DNA of 64,000 bases, taken from the NCBI GenBank assembly GCA_903813345.2, contig CAIIXF020000003.1, positions 4,921,815 through 4,985,814 of the forward strand, in the 5' to 3' direction. The notes beneath the pieces are model-generated. The model did no database searches and was not told the DNA's origin. It was given only the letters and a program-made list of their open reading frames with translations. The position numbers and the translations under genes are program-made. Source of the stretch: Owenia fusiformis. Taxonomy: Eukaryota > Annelida > Polychaeta > Sabellida > Oweniidae. Positions 22,565 to 35,300 of the stretch are shown here, one piece after another (position 1 is the first letter of the stretch; every line of letters begins with the position of its first letter).

Positions 22565-22817
22565 CACTGGTGATCACTCGATTACGCTGGTTACCGACAT
22601 TTTTCCCAAACGTGTGTTAGTATCATATGTCTAAGAAAATGTACATGTTCTAAATGTAAACATGTACATTTTCTTAAACATCATATGTTTATTACTACGT
22701 TAATACTAACACACGTTTGTGATAAAAAAGATAAAAAATCGTATCTTCCATGTTCCGATATTTTGTTACCGAAACGACCCTTTTCGGTAACCAGCGTAAT
22801 CGAGTGGATTTCGAGTG
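22565..22817. mobile_element. Palindromic MITE, 253 bp, TSD TAATG (family A, copy 1)
   Basis: The left end is CACTGGTGATCACTCG followed by ATTACGCTGGTTACCG. The right end, reverse-complemented, contains ATCCACTCG followed by the same ATTACGCTGGTTACCG phrase. TAATG flanks both sides (22,560-22,564 and 22,818-22,822). Inside is a second palindrome, TAAGAAAATGTACATG with CATGTACATTTTCTTA. The second copy at 29,867-30,383 shares the ends and part of the interior. No protein is encoded. Confidence 0.8.
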
Positions 22818-22822
22818 TAATG

Positions 22823-23180
22823 GTGGTATACATGTAATCTTGTAATGATTGTAGATTGCTAGTTATACTCAATGACATTTTCGCCCTTGTGGGTGGATGC
22901 GATTAAGGTGAAATAAAATATTATATTGTTATAAAATCACACATATCATTCTTATGTTAAATACGTACTACTTGTTGATAATTAAGATTCAATAATATAA
23001 TCCTTACTTCCCTTCATTATACTAAAGAATACGGAATACAGCAAATATAGAAAATACAGGTGACAGCAAAATGGAGGAGATTAGTGTACAATGTTTGGTA
23101 AAAAACTTCCTCACAAATATTTTTTCTAAAATCTGAAAAGTGAATTGAGATATCTGTTCGGATATATGGGAGTTATAGTA
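22823..23180. other. No gene seen
   Basis: AT-rich sequence between two mobile elements, with AATAAA at about 22,912. No feature is recognised. Confidence 0.3.
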
Positions 23181-23330
23181 ACCTTTGCATTCGTTGACTT
23201 TGAGCTTCGTCTTCGTAGTTTATAACTAGAGTCTTGCACGTGGAAGGCCCTTGCATTCGTTCGATTTCGCTTCTTAAAAAGAGAGCTTCGTCTTCGTAGT
23301 TTATAACTAGACTATGCACACAGGGTATAG
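23181..23330 (+). repeat. Short dispersed repeat (CCTTTGCATTCG...GAGCTTCGTCTTCG), two tandem copies
   Basis: Two adjacent copies carry TTTGCATTCGTT or CTTGCATTCGTT, then CGCTTCTTAAAAAGAGA (second copy) and GCTTCGTCTTCGTAGTTTAT. Related copies are at about 29,763-29,815 (plus) and 55,735-55,790 (minus). The type of element is unknown; the copies keep close to the Tc1-like palindromic family. Confidence 0.5.
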
Positions 23331-23601
23331 GCAAGTAATCAAATGTCCTAACAATTAATGAAAATAATCAATGAAACGGATACCACTTTTTCAAAATGAT
23401 TAACAAATAATCTAAAACCAAAGAATGACCGTGAAATAAAGTCATAACTCTTGGGAAATAGGCATAACATACCACTGAGCAAGAAATAGTTTCAAACTTT
23501 TAAAAACCTACTCTCATCAGCTCATTCTGATCTGATCTACTCATCACATCTTTCTGAAAGTAATAAGTCAATGAAATAATAAGGCATGAGTCAATGTTGT
23601 A

Positions 23602-25160
23602 CACTCCCCTCCATAAGTTTGGCAACCTTTTCCCCCATTGAACTACGTGTTAAAGCCTCTTTACCTTTTGAATTTTTATTTACTTAACCGGCGATGAAAT
23701 AACTTATTATACTGATGGAAACGTAACTTGGCTTTATTTCCAATACCTCAAAATTTTCTCAATTTTTTCCTCAATTACAATAGGTCGAAAATTGATGATA
23801 AAGGAGGAGGGAAATTAGCGCAACAGATTCTGGACAGTCATATGTTTGATTTTGGCCATTTTCTGAGGATTTAAACAATTGCATATGTTAGGCTAGTGCA
23901 TTACCTCCAGGAAAATCACTTCTAGAGATGATAAAATAATTTCAACTTTGAGACAGTGTAGATGCAAACGACCCACCCACATGTTTTTTCTGAAATGTTT
24001 TCCTAATTTTCGACCCCTTCCATCCCTGCTTTTTTAATTTTTCTTGCATCAATATGTTGCATTTTGACACATAGTTAACCACTTTAAAGGAATAAGTGAT
24101 TCCTTAAGGGGTTTTAAAGATACCCATTATGGGTGACCAAACTTAGCTGAAAGCAATGATTTTTCCTATGGGAAAATAACATGGGAGATATTGTTTTCCA
24201 CTTTATCTAAAAGGAATCATTTATTCCTTTTAAGGGATTAACTGTGTAACAAAACGCAACGTATTGATGCAAGAAAAGTTAAAAAAGCAAGGATGGAAGG
24301 GGTTGAAAATCAGGAAAACATTTCAGAAAAAACACGTGGGTGGGTTGTTTGCATCTACCCTGTCTCAAAGTTGAAATTATTTTATCATCTCTAGAAGTGA
24401 TTTTCCTGGAGGTAATGAATTCACCTAACATATGCAACTGTTTAAATCCCCAGGAAATGGCCAAAATTGAACATATGACTGTCCAAAATCTGTTGCGCTA
24501 ACTTCCCTCCTCCTTTGATGAATTTTTGAAAATCGTCATTCCCATGTAATCCAATGGGAAATGAAGGGTTCGGGGCAAATCAGAAATCAGGATATCTTTT
24601 CAGTAAAAGATTCAGCAAAAAATATTTTTACATAGAAAATTGAATTGTCTAACTTTTTTGAGTGAGTGTTGAATATTAAAGTTACAGCGCTTCAAAGTCA
24701 TTTTTGAAAATAATTTTTTGCCTCCTGTGTTATTTCAATGGGAGAGGTTTTTTGAAAAACAATTTTGACTTTAAAGCCCTATAACTTTGTTGAACCTGAA
24801 GAAACATATCAATTTTTTGTTAAATAAAGTTAGCAAATTCAATTGCCTGTCTAACTCGTATTTTTTGCAAGGACTCGGATGGATGGATATTCTGTCATAT
24901 GACTTGCGGCAAACCTATCATTTCCCATTGGTTAACATGGGAATGTCGATTTTCAAAAATTCATCAAATTTATCATCAATTTTCGACCTATTGTAATTGA
25001 GGAAAAAAAATTGAGAAAATTGAGAAAAAAATTTGAGAAAATTTGGAGGTATTGGAATTAAAGTCAAATTACGTTTTCATCAATAGTATTTTCCTCGCAG
25101 GTTAAGTAAACACGTAGTCCAATGGGGGGAAAAGGGTTGCCAAACTTATGGAGGGGAGTG
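23602..25160. mobile_element. Tc1-like non-autonomous element with nested palindromes (family B, copy 1)
   Basis: The ends are inverted copies of CACTCCCCTCCATAAGTTTG followed by GCAACC, each flanked by TA (23,600-23,601 and 25,161-25,162), the Tc1/mariner target site. The interior is two further palindromes. One is centred near 24,160 (arms about 23,800-24,130 and 24,190-24,530). The other is centred near 24,750 (arms share CATTCCCATGT and CCAATGGGAAATG). No transposase is present, so it would depend on an enzyme supplied from elsewhere. Other copies or pieces are at 29,385-29,669, 51,261-51,330 and 55,099-57,282. Confidence 0.75.
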
Positions 25161-25162
25161 TA

Positions 25163-27045
25163 TATCCACATGTCAATGCACCGTTACTGAAATCCTCATT
25201 TTCTCAGAACTAAGAATATTCATGTGGGATAATATTGCTAGAATTCATTTTCAATAGTAATAATAGGGGGTTCTTACATGCAGCATTGGGCTTGCTTTTT
25301 AAAACTTTATGGTGGCTCTAATTTATCTAATATTAGTCTTTGTTTCACCATTGGCTTTCCCTTGAGAGCCCAAGATTGCACCTATGCCTGTCGTCACATC
25401 TATAATAGTCTGAAAAGTAACAAATAGATGTCATGTCAATAGGCCTAATTTCTGACTCCCAAGTGTCTTTTTTATTGCATTAGATATACGATGTTGCCAT
25501 CTATCGTTACCGTTTAAGATTATCACAGATGGTTTATGTGAATGTGGAATCGATTTGTACCATTCATTGCATTGGAAACATTATTTGTAATTTAGTATTG
25601 TGAACATGATAGAAAAACAATGCAGCTTGGTCAGCAATGTTTAGGGAAAGTTGCCAAAATGAATATGCATGGACATTCTATCTGATAAAATGCCTATTAG
25701 GTAAAGGGTTAAATGACGGTGTATACTCATGTCAGGTGCTAGCTGGAATCTATCATTTAATTTGAATGGACAAATTATGAAGGATTATTTAAATTTGTAA
25801 AATAAAACGCTGTCCGTATTTGGACCTCTATAGGTCCATGGTTTGTAGTAGACATGTGTATTCTAAGGATAGAATGTCCAATCAGTGTTCAATGATGAAT
25901 GCGTCAAGTGTGACGCACATTAAAATGAGATTGTGTAATGATGTAGTGTCTCCCGTGCGGAACTAGGCCTGACATATGATAGTCCTACATAGGGAGAGCC
26001 ACTTAAGTTAGCACCAATCAATCTAAACAGGAGAGCACCTTGACAATTAACGTAAAAACAATGCAATTAAACAGAGCAATATGTCAACCTAAAAGGAAAA
26101 GGCAAGACACTAGAAGTATGATATAAACTTACTAATGGCCATTGTGCGTTTCATTGTAAGAAAAAACTAATGTAATTAGGATTGAAATTTTAAGCAAGTT
26201 GCTATTGAAATATCACCCTCGAAGTTAATGTCATTGATAAATGATAAATCTGTGCTTCGAATAATGATATGAAAATAAGGAAGGATATCTTTAATTTCAC
26301 TGTTACTTGACGTAGCAAAGGATCCAATTATGGTTTTAATAATGACTAAGGTGATCTTTGGCATTATCTTTGATAATATCCATTTACAAACGTTTCACTA
26401 GTGACAGCACCTTAACATTATCTCAATATTTTCATTTAATATTTTCACACATCAATGCGTCCACCCAGATAGGATTTGCTTCTTACACGTGACCGACTAA
26501 TGTACATCACGTGGCATATGTATCATCATCTTTGCGCATCATTTACGTGAGCATGCGCGTTAGAATTAAGTTCGTCTGTGGTTTAATTACCACACTTTGA
26601 TCGCTAATTAGGGGACAAAATTACACCAAGATGCCGCATATTTCTTATGTTTTCATATTCAATTAGTAACTTGTCACACTGCGTTTATATGTGGAGCAAT
26701 CTTCAATAACTTTCATTATTTTACGTTTTAATCTATCGTTTTTAGATCTTCAATATAAAGAAAACTGATTTTAAGCTGAACATTTTAAGGCAGAATCACA
26801 TCTAAATGGAGTAACAACATTGCAAGCAACATGTCCTGCCAAGCGTTCCTTACGATCACAAATAGTATCTCTAAAAAGATGCGCGATATGTTATGATATC
26901 ATTTGAGAATTTAATTATTAAAGATTAAAGATTCAAAGTGCAAAAAGGGAAAATGTTTAGATTATCTCAAATAATAAATGCAGTCGCAACATCTATAGAA
27001 GAATGAATACATTATTGGAGAATTGGGGCATTTTAGAAAATGGTC
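25163..27045. other. No gene seen; intergenic
   Basis: No protein, RNA or mobile-element signature is recognised. This is part of the 16-kb space between the converging ETS genes. Confidence 0.35.
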
Positions 27046-27048
27046 ATG

Positions 27049-27340
27049 CCCACTCGTATAGCTCAGCGGTAGCACAGGTACCTCTTACGCAATAGGTCCC
27101 GGATTCGATCCCCGGTTCAGGCAATACTTAATTTGCTTGTTTGCGTAAAGTACTTCAGGGTGTTTGACTGAGAAGTCCACAACTCGTACAAAAGGCTGTG
27201 TTGTGTACTTGTATGCCTATGTATGGGTGCACATAAAAGAATACAGGGCTCCTTTGAGGAGGGGTTTCTGGGTCTATCTTCCAGGCTAATTACGTTAATA
27301 ACGACCGTAAATATACGGGATATAGAGGTATTGGTCACAC
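27049..27340 (+). mobile_element. tRNA-derived SINE, copy 1
   Basis: The head has a pol III A box TAGCTCAGCGG at 27,059-27,069 and a B box GGATTCGATCC at 27,101-27,111 with tRNA-like spacing. The acceptor ends do not pair and the anticodon stem is imperfect, so it is not a working tRNA gene. The body contains GGGTGTTTGACTGAGAAGTC and CAACTCGTACAAAAGGCTGT, which recur in reverse orientation at 47,934-48,166. Shared head and body in two distant places define a SINE family. The right edge is approximate. No retroposon poly(A) tail is seen. Confidence 0.75.
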
Positions 27341-27344
27341 GGCC

Positions 27345-29384
27345 GGATATACCCAAGAGGTATTGCTCACCTTCATTGGTGGTAAACAATATACAATACA
27401 ATACTATGTGAAGGAATAATATGAGCCAAAATTGAAACAGTCTTTGTTAATGTTGCTCACCGGATCTGATGCAAGCGTTACATATAAAAATGCAGTTAAT
27501 TTCCAGTACCCTGTAACGCAAAAAAATCAAATTAAAGCAAGATATAAATGTTAGCTTTTATATAAAAGCTTGGGCTTTCTCTTGAAATACCATGATGCGA
27601 TTAAAGGGATGAAATAAAAGAGTCCAATTCGGAGTGAAATGTTGTCACAATTTTACATGTACAAAAAATGGTCCCTCAAACGACGAAAGTGGAGAAGAAT
27701 CCATCTCAAAGCGTAATTCTCAAAAATCATCTAAAATGAAACTTCTAATAAAGCAATATTGTACTGAAGCAATCTAATTCGGTTGAAATGTAATAGCTCT
27801 CAAAGTATTAAAATGATTAAATATACATCTTATACTATTATTAATAATTGCATTATCAGGCACGGATATGGCTGGACAGTGTATCAGAGATGTTCCTGGC
27901 ATCGTTAGTTGGCCATAACGAGTCATTATTTAGAAAAAGGACTCTTTACACGTGCAAGAAGTCGCAGTTTAATTTTATCAGCATTGTTTCGACATGTTTA
28001 GAGTTACTTGTAATTTAAACAATCGTCTAATTATGATATTCATAACGAGTTTTCATCCCATATCTCAATTAACTTGAGGTTTTATTTGTAATTTGATCAC
28101 TTTGCGCTTTTACAAGTTTGTGTTATCGAGGAAATGAAGAGCTGCATAAATATTGGGGAAGATTTGAATCTTTGAATAAGAATGATCAGAAAAATATTTA
28201 TCAAGACCATTTTGACGATCACTCCGAAAGACCCATGGTGTTGTCTATTAAATCTGTTAGTTTGACACACCAAAAATACGATTAATAATAATGATAAGAT
28301 CAAAACACCAAGAGTTTGAAAATATTAGACAATTAACGTAACACATTTTTCAATGTGGGGATTATAAAGACTAAGTTAGTTGTGAAAACATCTTTGGTGA
28401 TATTTGCATTCATTTTCATGATTTTGATGTGGTTATCATGCATGGTAGAAAAGATTTTAACGATTCACGGTTAAGAATATTTACCTGGTTGTGACATGGC
28501 GACTTTTACGAATGTGAGGCTAGGAAATCGAAATGTCAATAGTATTTAATAGATTTACCCCACTAATGCATCAGTTGTGCAACTCATCAGAAATCATCTT
28601 GAAAACAACCAATGTGACTTTTAATGTTTAATTCTTAAAAGGAAAGAAAATTACTATTTTCCATTCCACGCTAAAAAGCAAAATCGATATAAAATCAGAA
28701 CACTCTCCAATTTCTTCTTTAATTATTATTATTCATGTAGTAAAAGTCATTACCTCTTTTATAAAACGAGACTAGAAAAAGGCATTGAAAGATCTTTGCC
28801 CATTAGGATGTATTGTTGTCTCAAAAGTGATAATTCCTTTTCACATTCGAGCTCATTTAATCTTTTGAGGTATCAGCATAAATAACCGGCACCTTTTGTT
28901 TTGCGTCTTTCTTCATGGTAATGTCGGGCACTTTCTTTCTCACCCTGTCATCAATTAGACCCTATCTCGTCAGAGTAATCAATAGAAACTTCCATAAATA
29001 ATAGCTCTTATCAGATGTTGCAATGGAAATAATAACAAGTGGGATGTACAGTGTCAGTCGACTTTCCTTTAGAGAATATTTTTCTGGGAAATTTTCAAGA
29101 AATTAGAATTTATACGTTATATTGTAAATGGGAAGAACGATTTTTCGGATTATTTTGATTTGTAGTTAAACGTTTATTTCCTAGGGTATTTAATGATACC
29201 GTGGCACTCAACCTGAAACCCTTCTCTATTGACAGGAATGTTTTTAATATTTTGAGTTCGCCATTGTTAGATTCCAATTATAACTGTAACTTTAGTATTC
29301 ATAAATTAAACTGAACGCTTAGCGTACGAAAAAGGTAGACAACTCAATTTTTTATATAAAAATATTTTTTTGGGTGAATCTTGG
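27345..29384. other. No gene seen; intergenic
   Basis: The sequence is AT-rich with scattered 60-70 codon frames and no recognisable motif. It may hold regulatory sequence for the flanking ETS genes, but nothing in it points to a specific element. Confidence 0.3.
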
Positions 29385-29669
29385 TTTGATATCCTGAAAT
29401 CAAATTTGCCCCGAACCGATTGGTTCACATGGAAATGAGGATTTTCAAAAATCCATTAAATTTTCCATTCAATTTTCGACCTATTGTAATTGAGGGAAAA
29501 ATGGGAAAATTTGGAGGCATTGGAAATGAAGTCAAGTTACATTTCCATCAATACTAAGTATTTACCTCACAGGTACCGGTTATGTTGTAAACAAAAATTC
29601 AAACAAAAAGAGGCTTTTACAAGTAATTCAATGAGGGAGTTAGGGTTGCCAAACTTTTGGAGGGGAGTG
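29385..29669 (+). mobile_element. Right-end fragment of Tc1-like family B
   Basis: It matches the last part of the 23,602-25,160 element: CGACCTATTGTAATTGAGG, then GGTTGCCAAACTT and the end GGAGGGGAGTG followed by TA at 29,670. The left half is absent. It was probably truncated. Confidence 0.65.
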
Positions 29670-29762
29670 TATCTCCATCCCTACGTCTCCCGCGGTTGTA
29701 ATTACAGCACAATGTACTCAACAATTCACACATCTCCTTCAGTTGCACAATGTACCTGCCCA

Positions 29763-29815
29763 CCCTTTGCATTCGTCCAACTTCGCTTCTTGAAATAGAG
29801 TGTTCTGTAGTTTTT
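29763..29815 (+). repeat. Copy of the CCTTTGCATTCG dispersed repeat
   Basis: CCTTTGCATTCGTCCAACTT followed by CGCTTCTTGAAATAGAG matches the repeats at 23,181 and 55,735. Confidence 0.4.
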
Positions 29816-29866
29816 AGATTCTGCGAGCAGGGCCCAATTTGAATGTCTCCTGCCGTTGAAATTATA

Positions 29867-30383
29867 CACTGGTGATCCACTCGATTACGCTGGTTGTAAC
29901 CGAACAAAATGTCGGAACATCGAAGCTAGGATTTTGCTTTTTTCCTTATTTTTTACACCTTGTAGGCAGAATTCTCACGGCATTTTTAACACAAACTTGT
30001 ATCAGTATCATATGTTTAAGAAAATGTACACATTTGCGAACAAATAGTTAAGAAGACAACAGAATCGTCGATTTAATTCCTCACTTATAATTATAACAGA
30101 AACGGTATTTCGAAAAACAGTTAAGATCTGCACTTTTAACCGAAACCGTTTCTGTAACTTAAGTGAGGAATTAAATCGACGATTCTGTTGTCTTCTGAGC
30201 TATTTTTCGCAAACATGTACCTTTTCTAAAACATATGTAACTGATATACGTTTGTGGGTAAAACGTCGTGGGGATTCTACCTACAACGCTTGAAATAGGG
30301 AAAAAACGTACCTTCGACGTTGCGACATTTTTTTACCGAACGAACCGTTTCGGTAACCAGCGTAACCGAGTGGATCACCAGCG
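29867..30383. mobile_element. Palindromic MITE, 517 bp, TSD TTATA (family A, copy 2)
   Basis: The ends are inverted CACTGGTGATCCACTCG and CGCTGGTGATCCACTCG, followed by TTACGCTGGTT. TTATA flanks both sides (29,862-29,866 and 30,384-30,388). The interior holds a second, almost perfect palindrome (arms about 30,047-30,108 and 30,138-30,198) with GAATCGTCGATTTAATTCC. Copy 1 at 22,565 lacks this inner palindrome, so the two are length variants of one family. Confidence 0.85.
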
Positions 30384-30639
30384 TTATAACACACATCGAA
30401 CGGTTGTACCACATCATCGCATTGAACCTAGTTAAATTGTGATGTTATTAAAAAACTTTTCTTTGAAAGTTGAACGGCCTTTGTTTTATTAGGTTATTGG
30501 CTCAACAAATTTGGAAGATTTATTTTTTCAAGAAATAACCTATTTATTCCTTAATACACCCCTCTAAAATGCTACATTTGGAAAATGCAGATAACTAGGA
30601 AAAAATAACCGGGAAACCGAAAATAGGTTAATATGCTCC

Positions 30640-30765
30640 AATAAGATTTTTCCCGGGGACAATACGATTTTTTCATGTAATACGCTCCAATACGATTTTT
30701 TCCCGGGGACAATACGATTTTTTCATGTAATACGATTCAATACGATTTTTATTCCTTCATATTTC
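30640..30765 (+). repeat. Short tandem repeat (TACGATTTTTTCCCGGGGAC)
   Basis: Two to three copies of a unit of about 50 bp include TTTCCCGGGGACAATACGAT and TTTTTTCATGTAATACG. They lie immediately left of a palindromic element. Confidence 0.6.
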
Positions 30766-30784
30766 CCTGGGAAAACAGTAGTAT

Positions 30785-30965
30785 TATACAAATAGTGACT
30801 GCCATTGAGGGCAATAGTGTAAATTATTTCCCCGAGGGAATATCCTCTACAATGTACTATTCCCGAAGCCGCAGGCTGAGGGAATAGTATATTGTAGAGG
30901 ATATTCCCAAGGGGAAATCATTTACACTATTGCTCGAAATTAGGCAGTCACTATTTGTTTTATTA
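30785..30965. mobile_element. Palindromic (foldback) MITE
   Basis: The arms ACAAATAGTGACTGCC and GGCAGTCACTATTTGT close around a near-perfect palindrome containing GGGAATATCCTCTACAATGT and its complement. The centre is near 30,870 (CCGCAGGCTGAGGG). No coding capacity. The related phrase CCCGCTGACGTCAC with its inverse at 31,335-31,390 may belong to the same or a neighbouring element. Confidence 0.65.
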
Positions 30966-31334
30966 TATACCCTATACTGACTCTTGTCCCATTTCCTCTG
31001 CAAAGGCCAAAAAGGCTTAGAAAGCCCCCTCCCCGGGTCCATTGTTAGCATTATAAGCTGTGACGTCATCAGATGCTCAACAAAAATTTTTGCCTCTGAG
31101 ACTCTCACTTGACAAATTCAATCGCGTTTAACACGCGGAATAGATTATCATAACACTTGAAATTACACAGACGTATTGAGCTTAGGGAACTTTATACACG
31201 TTGCTTATATTGTATCGTTCACGCACGTCTGTCATGGTGAACGGAGTTGATTTGTGTTTGTGCTCATCCTCCATTTTTCTGTTTTTCGTCTGCGCAGTGA
31301 TGATGAGCAGACGTTTCCAAGGGTAATAGAGCTT

Positions 31335-31392
31335 GCAATTGTGACGTCAGCGGGCAATAGTTCAAATGTATATTCCCGCTGACGTCACATTT
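31335..31392. repeat. Short inverted repeat with two TGACGTCA motifs
   Basis: GTGACGTCAGCGGG and CCCGCTGACGTCAC face each other about 30 bp apart. TGACGTCA is the full CRE/ATF site, so it could bind bZIP factors. It sits in repeat-rich DNA and may be coincidental. Confidence 0.4.
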
Positions 31393-31764
31393 GAGGGAAT
31401 ATAACTTTCCGAGGGAAATAGTAAATCTATTTCGGAACACGTGACTAGGTATTGACCAATCAGGATTAGTGTTACATATTGGGTGTATAATAATATGGAA
31501 TAAAAATGTGCAATCACCGTTACGTGACATTATGAAAATATGCATTAAATATAATCTTTATACAAATGTAGTGCAAATGATTAAAACTGCAAGAATACCA
31601 ATAAAATGCTTTGGAAAAGAACTGTAACACAAACACTCAAAGAGTTCCATCTGAACGAATGGCACATTACTATTAACATATAGAAAACTCAGCCTATACT
31701 CAAATATAGTGATCGAGGTGAAACCAATATCATGGTGGATCATGGCCCGAAAATATCCGACTAG

Positions 31765-32350
31765 TCAAATACTCTCGGCTGATGGTTATGTTAATGACAG
31801 GTGAAGGAAATCTTCAAGTGAATATAGGTCGCTGGAAAAATACCCCAACCAATGAACGACTATGCAAAATGTGCAAATGTGAAATTGAAACGTTATCTCA
31901 CATGCTGCTTGAATGTGAGTCTTTAAATGCAGAACGAGGCCCCCTTCTGGATATAATGAGAGAATATGGTCTGACTGACGCTACATGCACAAATCAGCAA
32001 AAGTTGAACTTTATTTTTGACGAGGGACAGATTTTAGACTGCGAGGGACTTATAAGGATAGCACAAAGTGTTTATAAAATGTACAATATGCGACCGAAAG
32101 AGGATACGTTAATGTAACAAAAAATGTATGATCTTAACCCAATGCGGTGAATACCTAGCATGTTATGGTTACTTACACTGTATATTAGAATGCAACTTTC
32201 TGGCATCTTAACTGTATATAGATAAAAATTGTAAATTACAAAACTACATAAAATATTGTATAAATGTTGTCGTACTAAACTATACTCTCATACTATGTAC
32301 TCATCAAAACTGATGGATAAAATAAACATAATAATAATAATAATAATAAT
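31765..32350 (+). mobile_element. 5'-truncated LINE tail with (ATA)n end
   Basis: A short piece of LINE ORF2 (31,782-32,117) is followed by about 200 bp of 3' untranslated sequence, an AATAAA and an (ATA)n run at 32,325-32,350, as expected for a LINE 3' end. The left edge is approximate. A target-site duplication was not resolved. Confidence 0.7.
31782..32117 (+). pseudogene. LINE ORF2 C-terminal fragment with CCHC-like finger
   Basis: The 111-residue frame contains NIGRWKNTPTNERLCKMC and then IETLSHMLLECESLNAERG. Together these form the C-X2-C...H...C cluster found near the C-terminus of many LINE ORF2 proteins (GR......RLC..C...E...H.LLEC). It ends at a TAA (32,115). The reverse transcriptase is missing, so the copy is inactive. 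Confidence 0.75.
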
Positions 32351-35300
32351 CAGTTCAAAAAAATAAGTTTTCTTGCAGAAATCGCCTAATCACCCCTCCA
32401 TCCATTTTGTACGATCACCGGGCGTGAGTAAAGATCATCAGAGATCAGGTTGAAGACGTTCTCTCCATTTAAGTGGATATCCAAATGGTGAAGATCCCTG
32501 GACATTAGCAGGAGACCAGCGGTCAAAGCTATGAAATAATTTCAATAGATAACGATTGCAATTGTTAATCAGAATTGAAATCATGAAATAAAAACAAAAT
32601 TAGAAATACTGTGTAAGCGTCAAAATGATCAACTTCAATGGTACACAATATAAAATTGATGTAATTGGTGGAATTATTTTTACGGAAAGTTTGTGATATA
32701 CAATCACGTTTATTTCAATTGTATTTTAATCTAAACCATTTTTTCTCAACCAATTAATACAAACTTTCTCACGCTTTTCTGAGCTTAGAATATTATGAAT
32801 GTTATCACAAGATCGACAGCGTTCATTTTACAAATATTCAAATGAATAGCTAATCGAGTGCGTTTTACATTCCAAGATCGATAACACGCATTTCAACGAA
32901 TAAAAACTGATTTAAACAATACATTATTTTTGCACCGAGATTTTTAAATACAGAGGCGATTTCAGTGGTCAGTTGTTGGATGGTTTTCATTAAATATAGA
33001 ACGAATTAGAATTGTTAACCACGCGTCGTTCTTTTTGCAAAGCAAATACTGAAGGTGTTTAGCTTTTATATTTGAGACGCCACGCGACGCCAGACTTACT
33101 TCATATGTTGCCATTCTAATACTTCCAAGATTACTTTTTGAAGCTAAATATTTGATGTGAAATTTCAATTAAAAAGTGAATATTAAATATACATATTCGT
33201 GACCAGCTACAAAGGGAATGAGAATGAAAATCATGTTAAAGCAATTCATAAAACAATATTACCTTTATGAGGTTCTGTAATTAAGTTGTGTAGTGTATTT
33301 TAATAGGCGTACCTTATAGAAATACAGCGAAAAATCAAAAAGCTTTTGCTTAAAGGGACTGAGGAAAATCAAGGAGTACATAATAGCCGTTAATCTGCCA
33401 GATTCTACTTTTTACACGTTGGACGTTACCAAGTTTTTCTTAATCACGTAAAAAACTAAAAAGAAATGCTCTTATCTGAAACTCTGGATATTCCTGTTTG
33501 TCCACACGTAACGAGATATGATGACGTCATGATAACGTACGTACGCTCCCGCTGTGCAAAATGATCTTTGGGCAGTTTTCTCACACGGTAAAATAGCGGG
33601 ATTCGTTAAGTTGAGGCTTACAATATTGTTGCCATGTGCCATTAAACCTATACTATTTGTTTGAATGCGCCAAAGTACATTTTCTTACCCCAGGGTTTCT
33701 TAGTTCATCAAAGCAAGAATCAGAGATGAATTAGTAAATTTTCAAAACCTAATTACGGCACAACTTAGACACGTGTTCCATAATACCAGTGCGTGGTTTT
33801 TGTTTACGGCATTTTCTCAAAATTGGATCTAATTAAATGGTTAAAAGAAATTAGAAATAAAGAGTAATTTACAATCATTAGTCATAATATTGCTATATTT
33901 ATTTTATTAGTACGCCTATTTGGTTTAATTATGAACACCGTTTTTGATTTAGTTGAATACTAAAAATTGTAGAAACCATTAGTGCGAGTTATTGTAACGT
34001 CTGCTGAAATGTTGACTGTATCGTTAAATAAAAGATACATTATCATTATCCAAAATGGTACAATAACATCTTCAGTCCAGAGTCCAAACTAATTAAAAAT
34101 TGTAATTTAGCTGTTCTTAAAGTCTTTCAACATAAAACTAGTCACGCGTGATATCTTGCTCGAATCCAATTTTTCTTTAATAAGAAATTTCTGATGTTGT
34201 CATATTTTGCCTTATCTGGTAATTCTCTCAATAAGCACTTCCAGTGATCGGACGTGACTATTGTGTAGCCTCCTTCCAGAAGATTTCCGAAGCAGAAATA
34301 TGATGAAAGAAAAATATCACATTTCAATATCAATGGGGAAGTTTTTAATCGAGATTGGACGGAAAGCGGAAAAGTTTACTTATGTCCCGGAGCCTGACTT
34401 ATTTGAATGTTCTCATATATAAAGATAAGTTATTAGTCGTCGCTGCTGATTTTCCTTTAAAAAGCCCTTTGCGCCTTTGGCACTTAAGACACTTCCGTTT
34501 TGGAATGGTAACTATGGTTACGTAGATCGATCTCTGACTCTGAACAAAGACGCTAATAACCGGTACGCGATCTTTTACTTAATGCATCTTGGATAATTTC
34601 TCTATGACTTTGTTGTTTCATGCCGTGCTCATTTTAGCATTCAAACCAGATCCGGTAGTCTTCTTGCGTCAATTTACAATTGTAAATACAGTAATCATAT
34701 TCTTGATGACGCGAGATTTCAGAAGAGTTCAAAGTTTCTCCCCTAAAAGCAAATATGATCTTTCAATTTGAGCATTACCGTTTGGTATAGGTATTTTTGT
34801 TGAACTTCTAAACAGAGACATATAAAACTTAGTTAATTTTATGATCAGTGAATACATGATGACAAAATGTTGTACATATGAAAATAAAGATTGCAAGGGG
34901 TTTCTGTAAACCCTTCTCTGTATTGATGATCTGATTAGGGTTTCAATCATTAATAAGGCGAGCCTATCTACATTATGACATACTAATAAATACAACATCG
35001 CTGATTAGCGTAAATAATGTCTAAAAAGCTAAAAGCTAATACGATAATCCGTGCAGGCAATTTACATCACAAAAGCACGCAAGGGCAAAGTACCTTCAAC
35101 GATTTACAAGAAAATTGAATAATAAAGTTATCAATTTTTCAATCAAATCTCGTAAACGTTGCGGTTGTCACACAATGTCCTCCTTGGTATGGTTTGGTTA
35201 ATAGTAACACGTGGAGGTATTCGTAATCAAACCTAAAATCACATCATTTACACAAATTAAAAATAGTATTTATTTACAACGTGATTAAATGTATCAAGTA

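Noticed and set aside
27049-27125. Possible functional tRNA gene
   Set aside because: A and B boxes are good, but the acceptor ends do not pair, the anticodon stem is imperfect, and the sequence continues into a body shared with another SINE copy.
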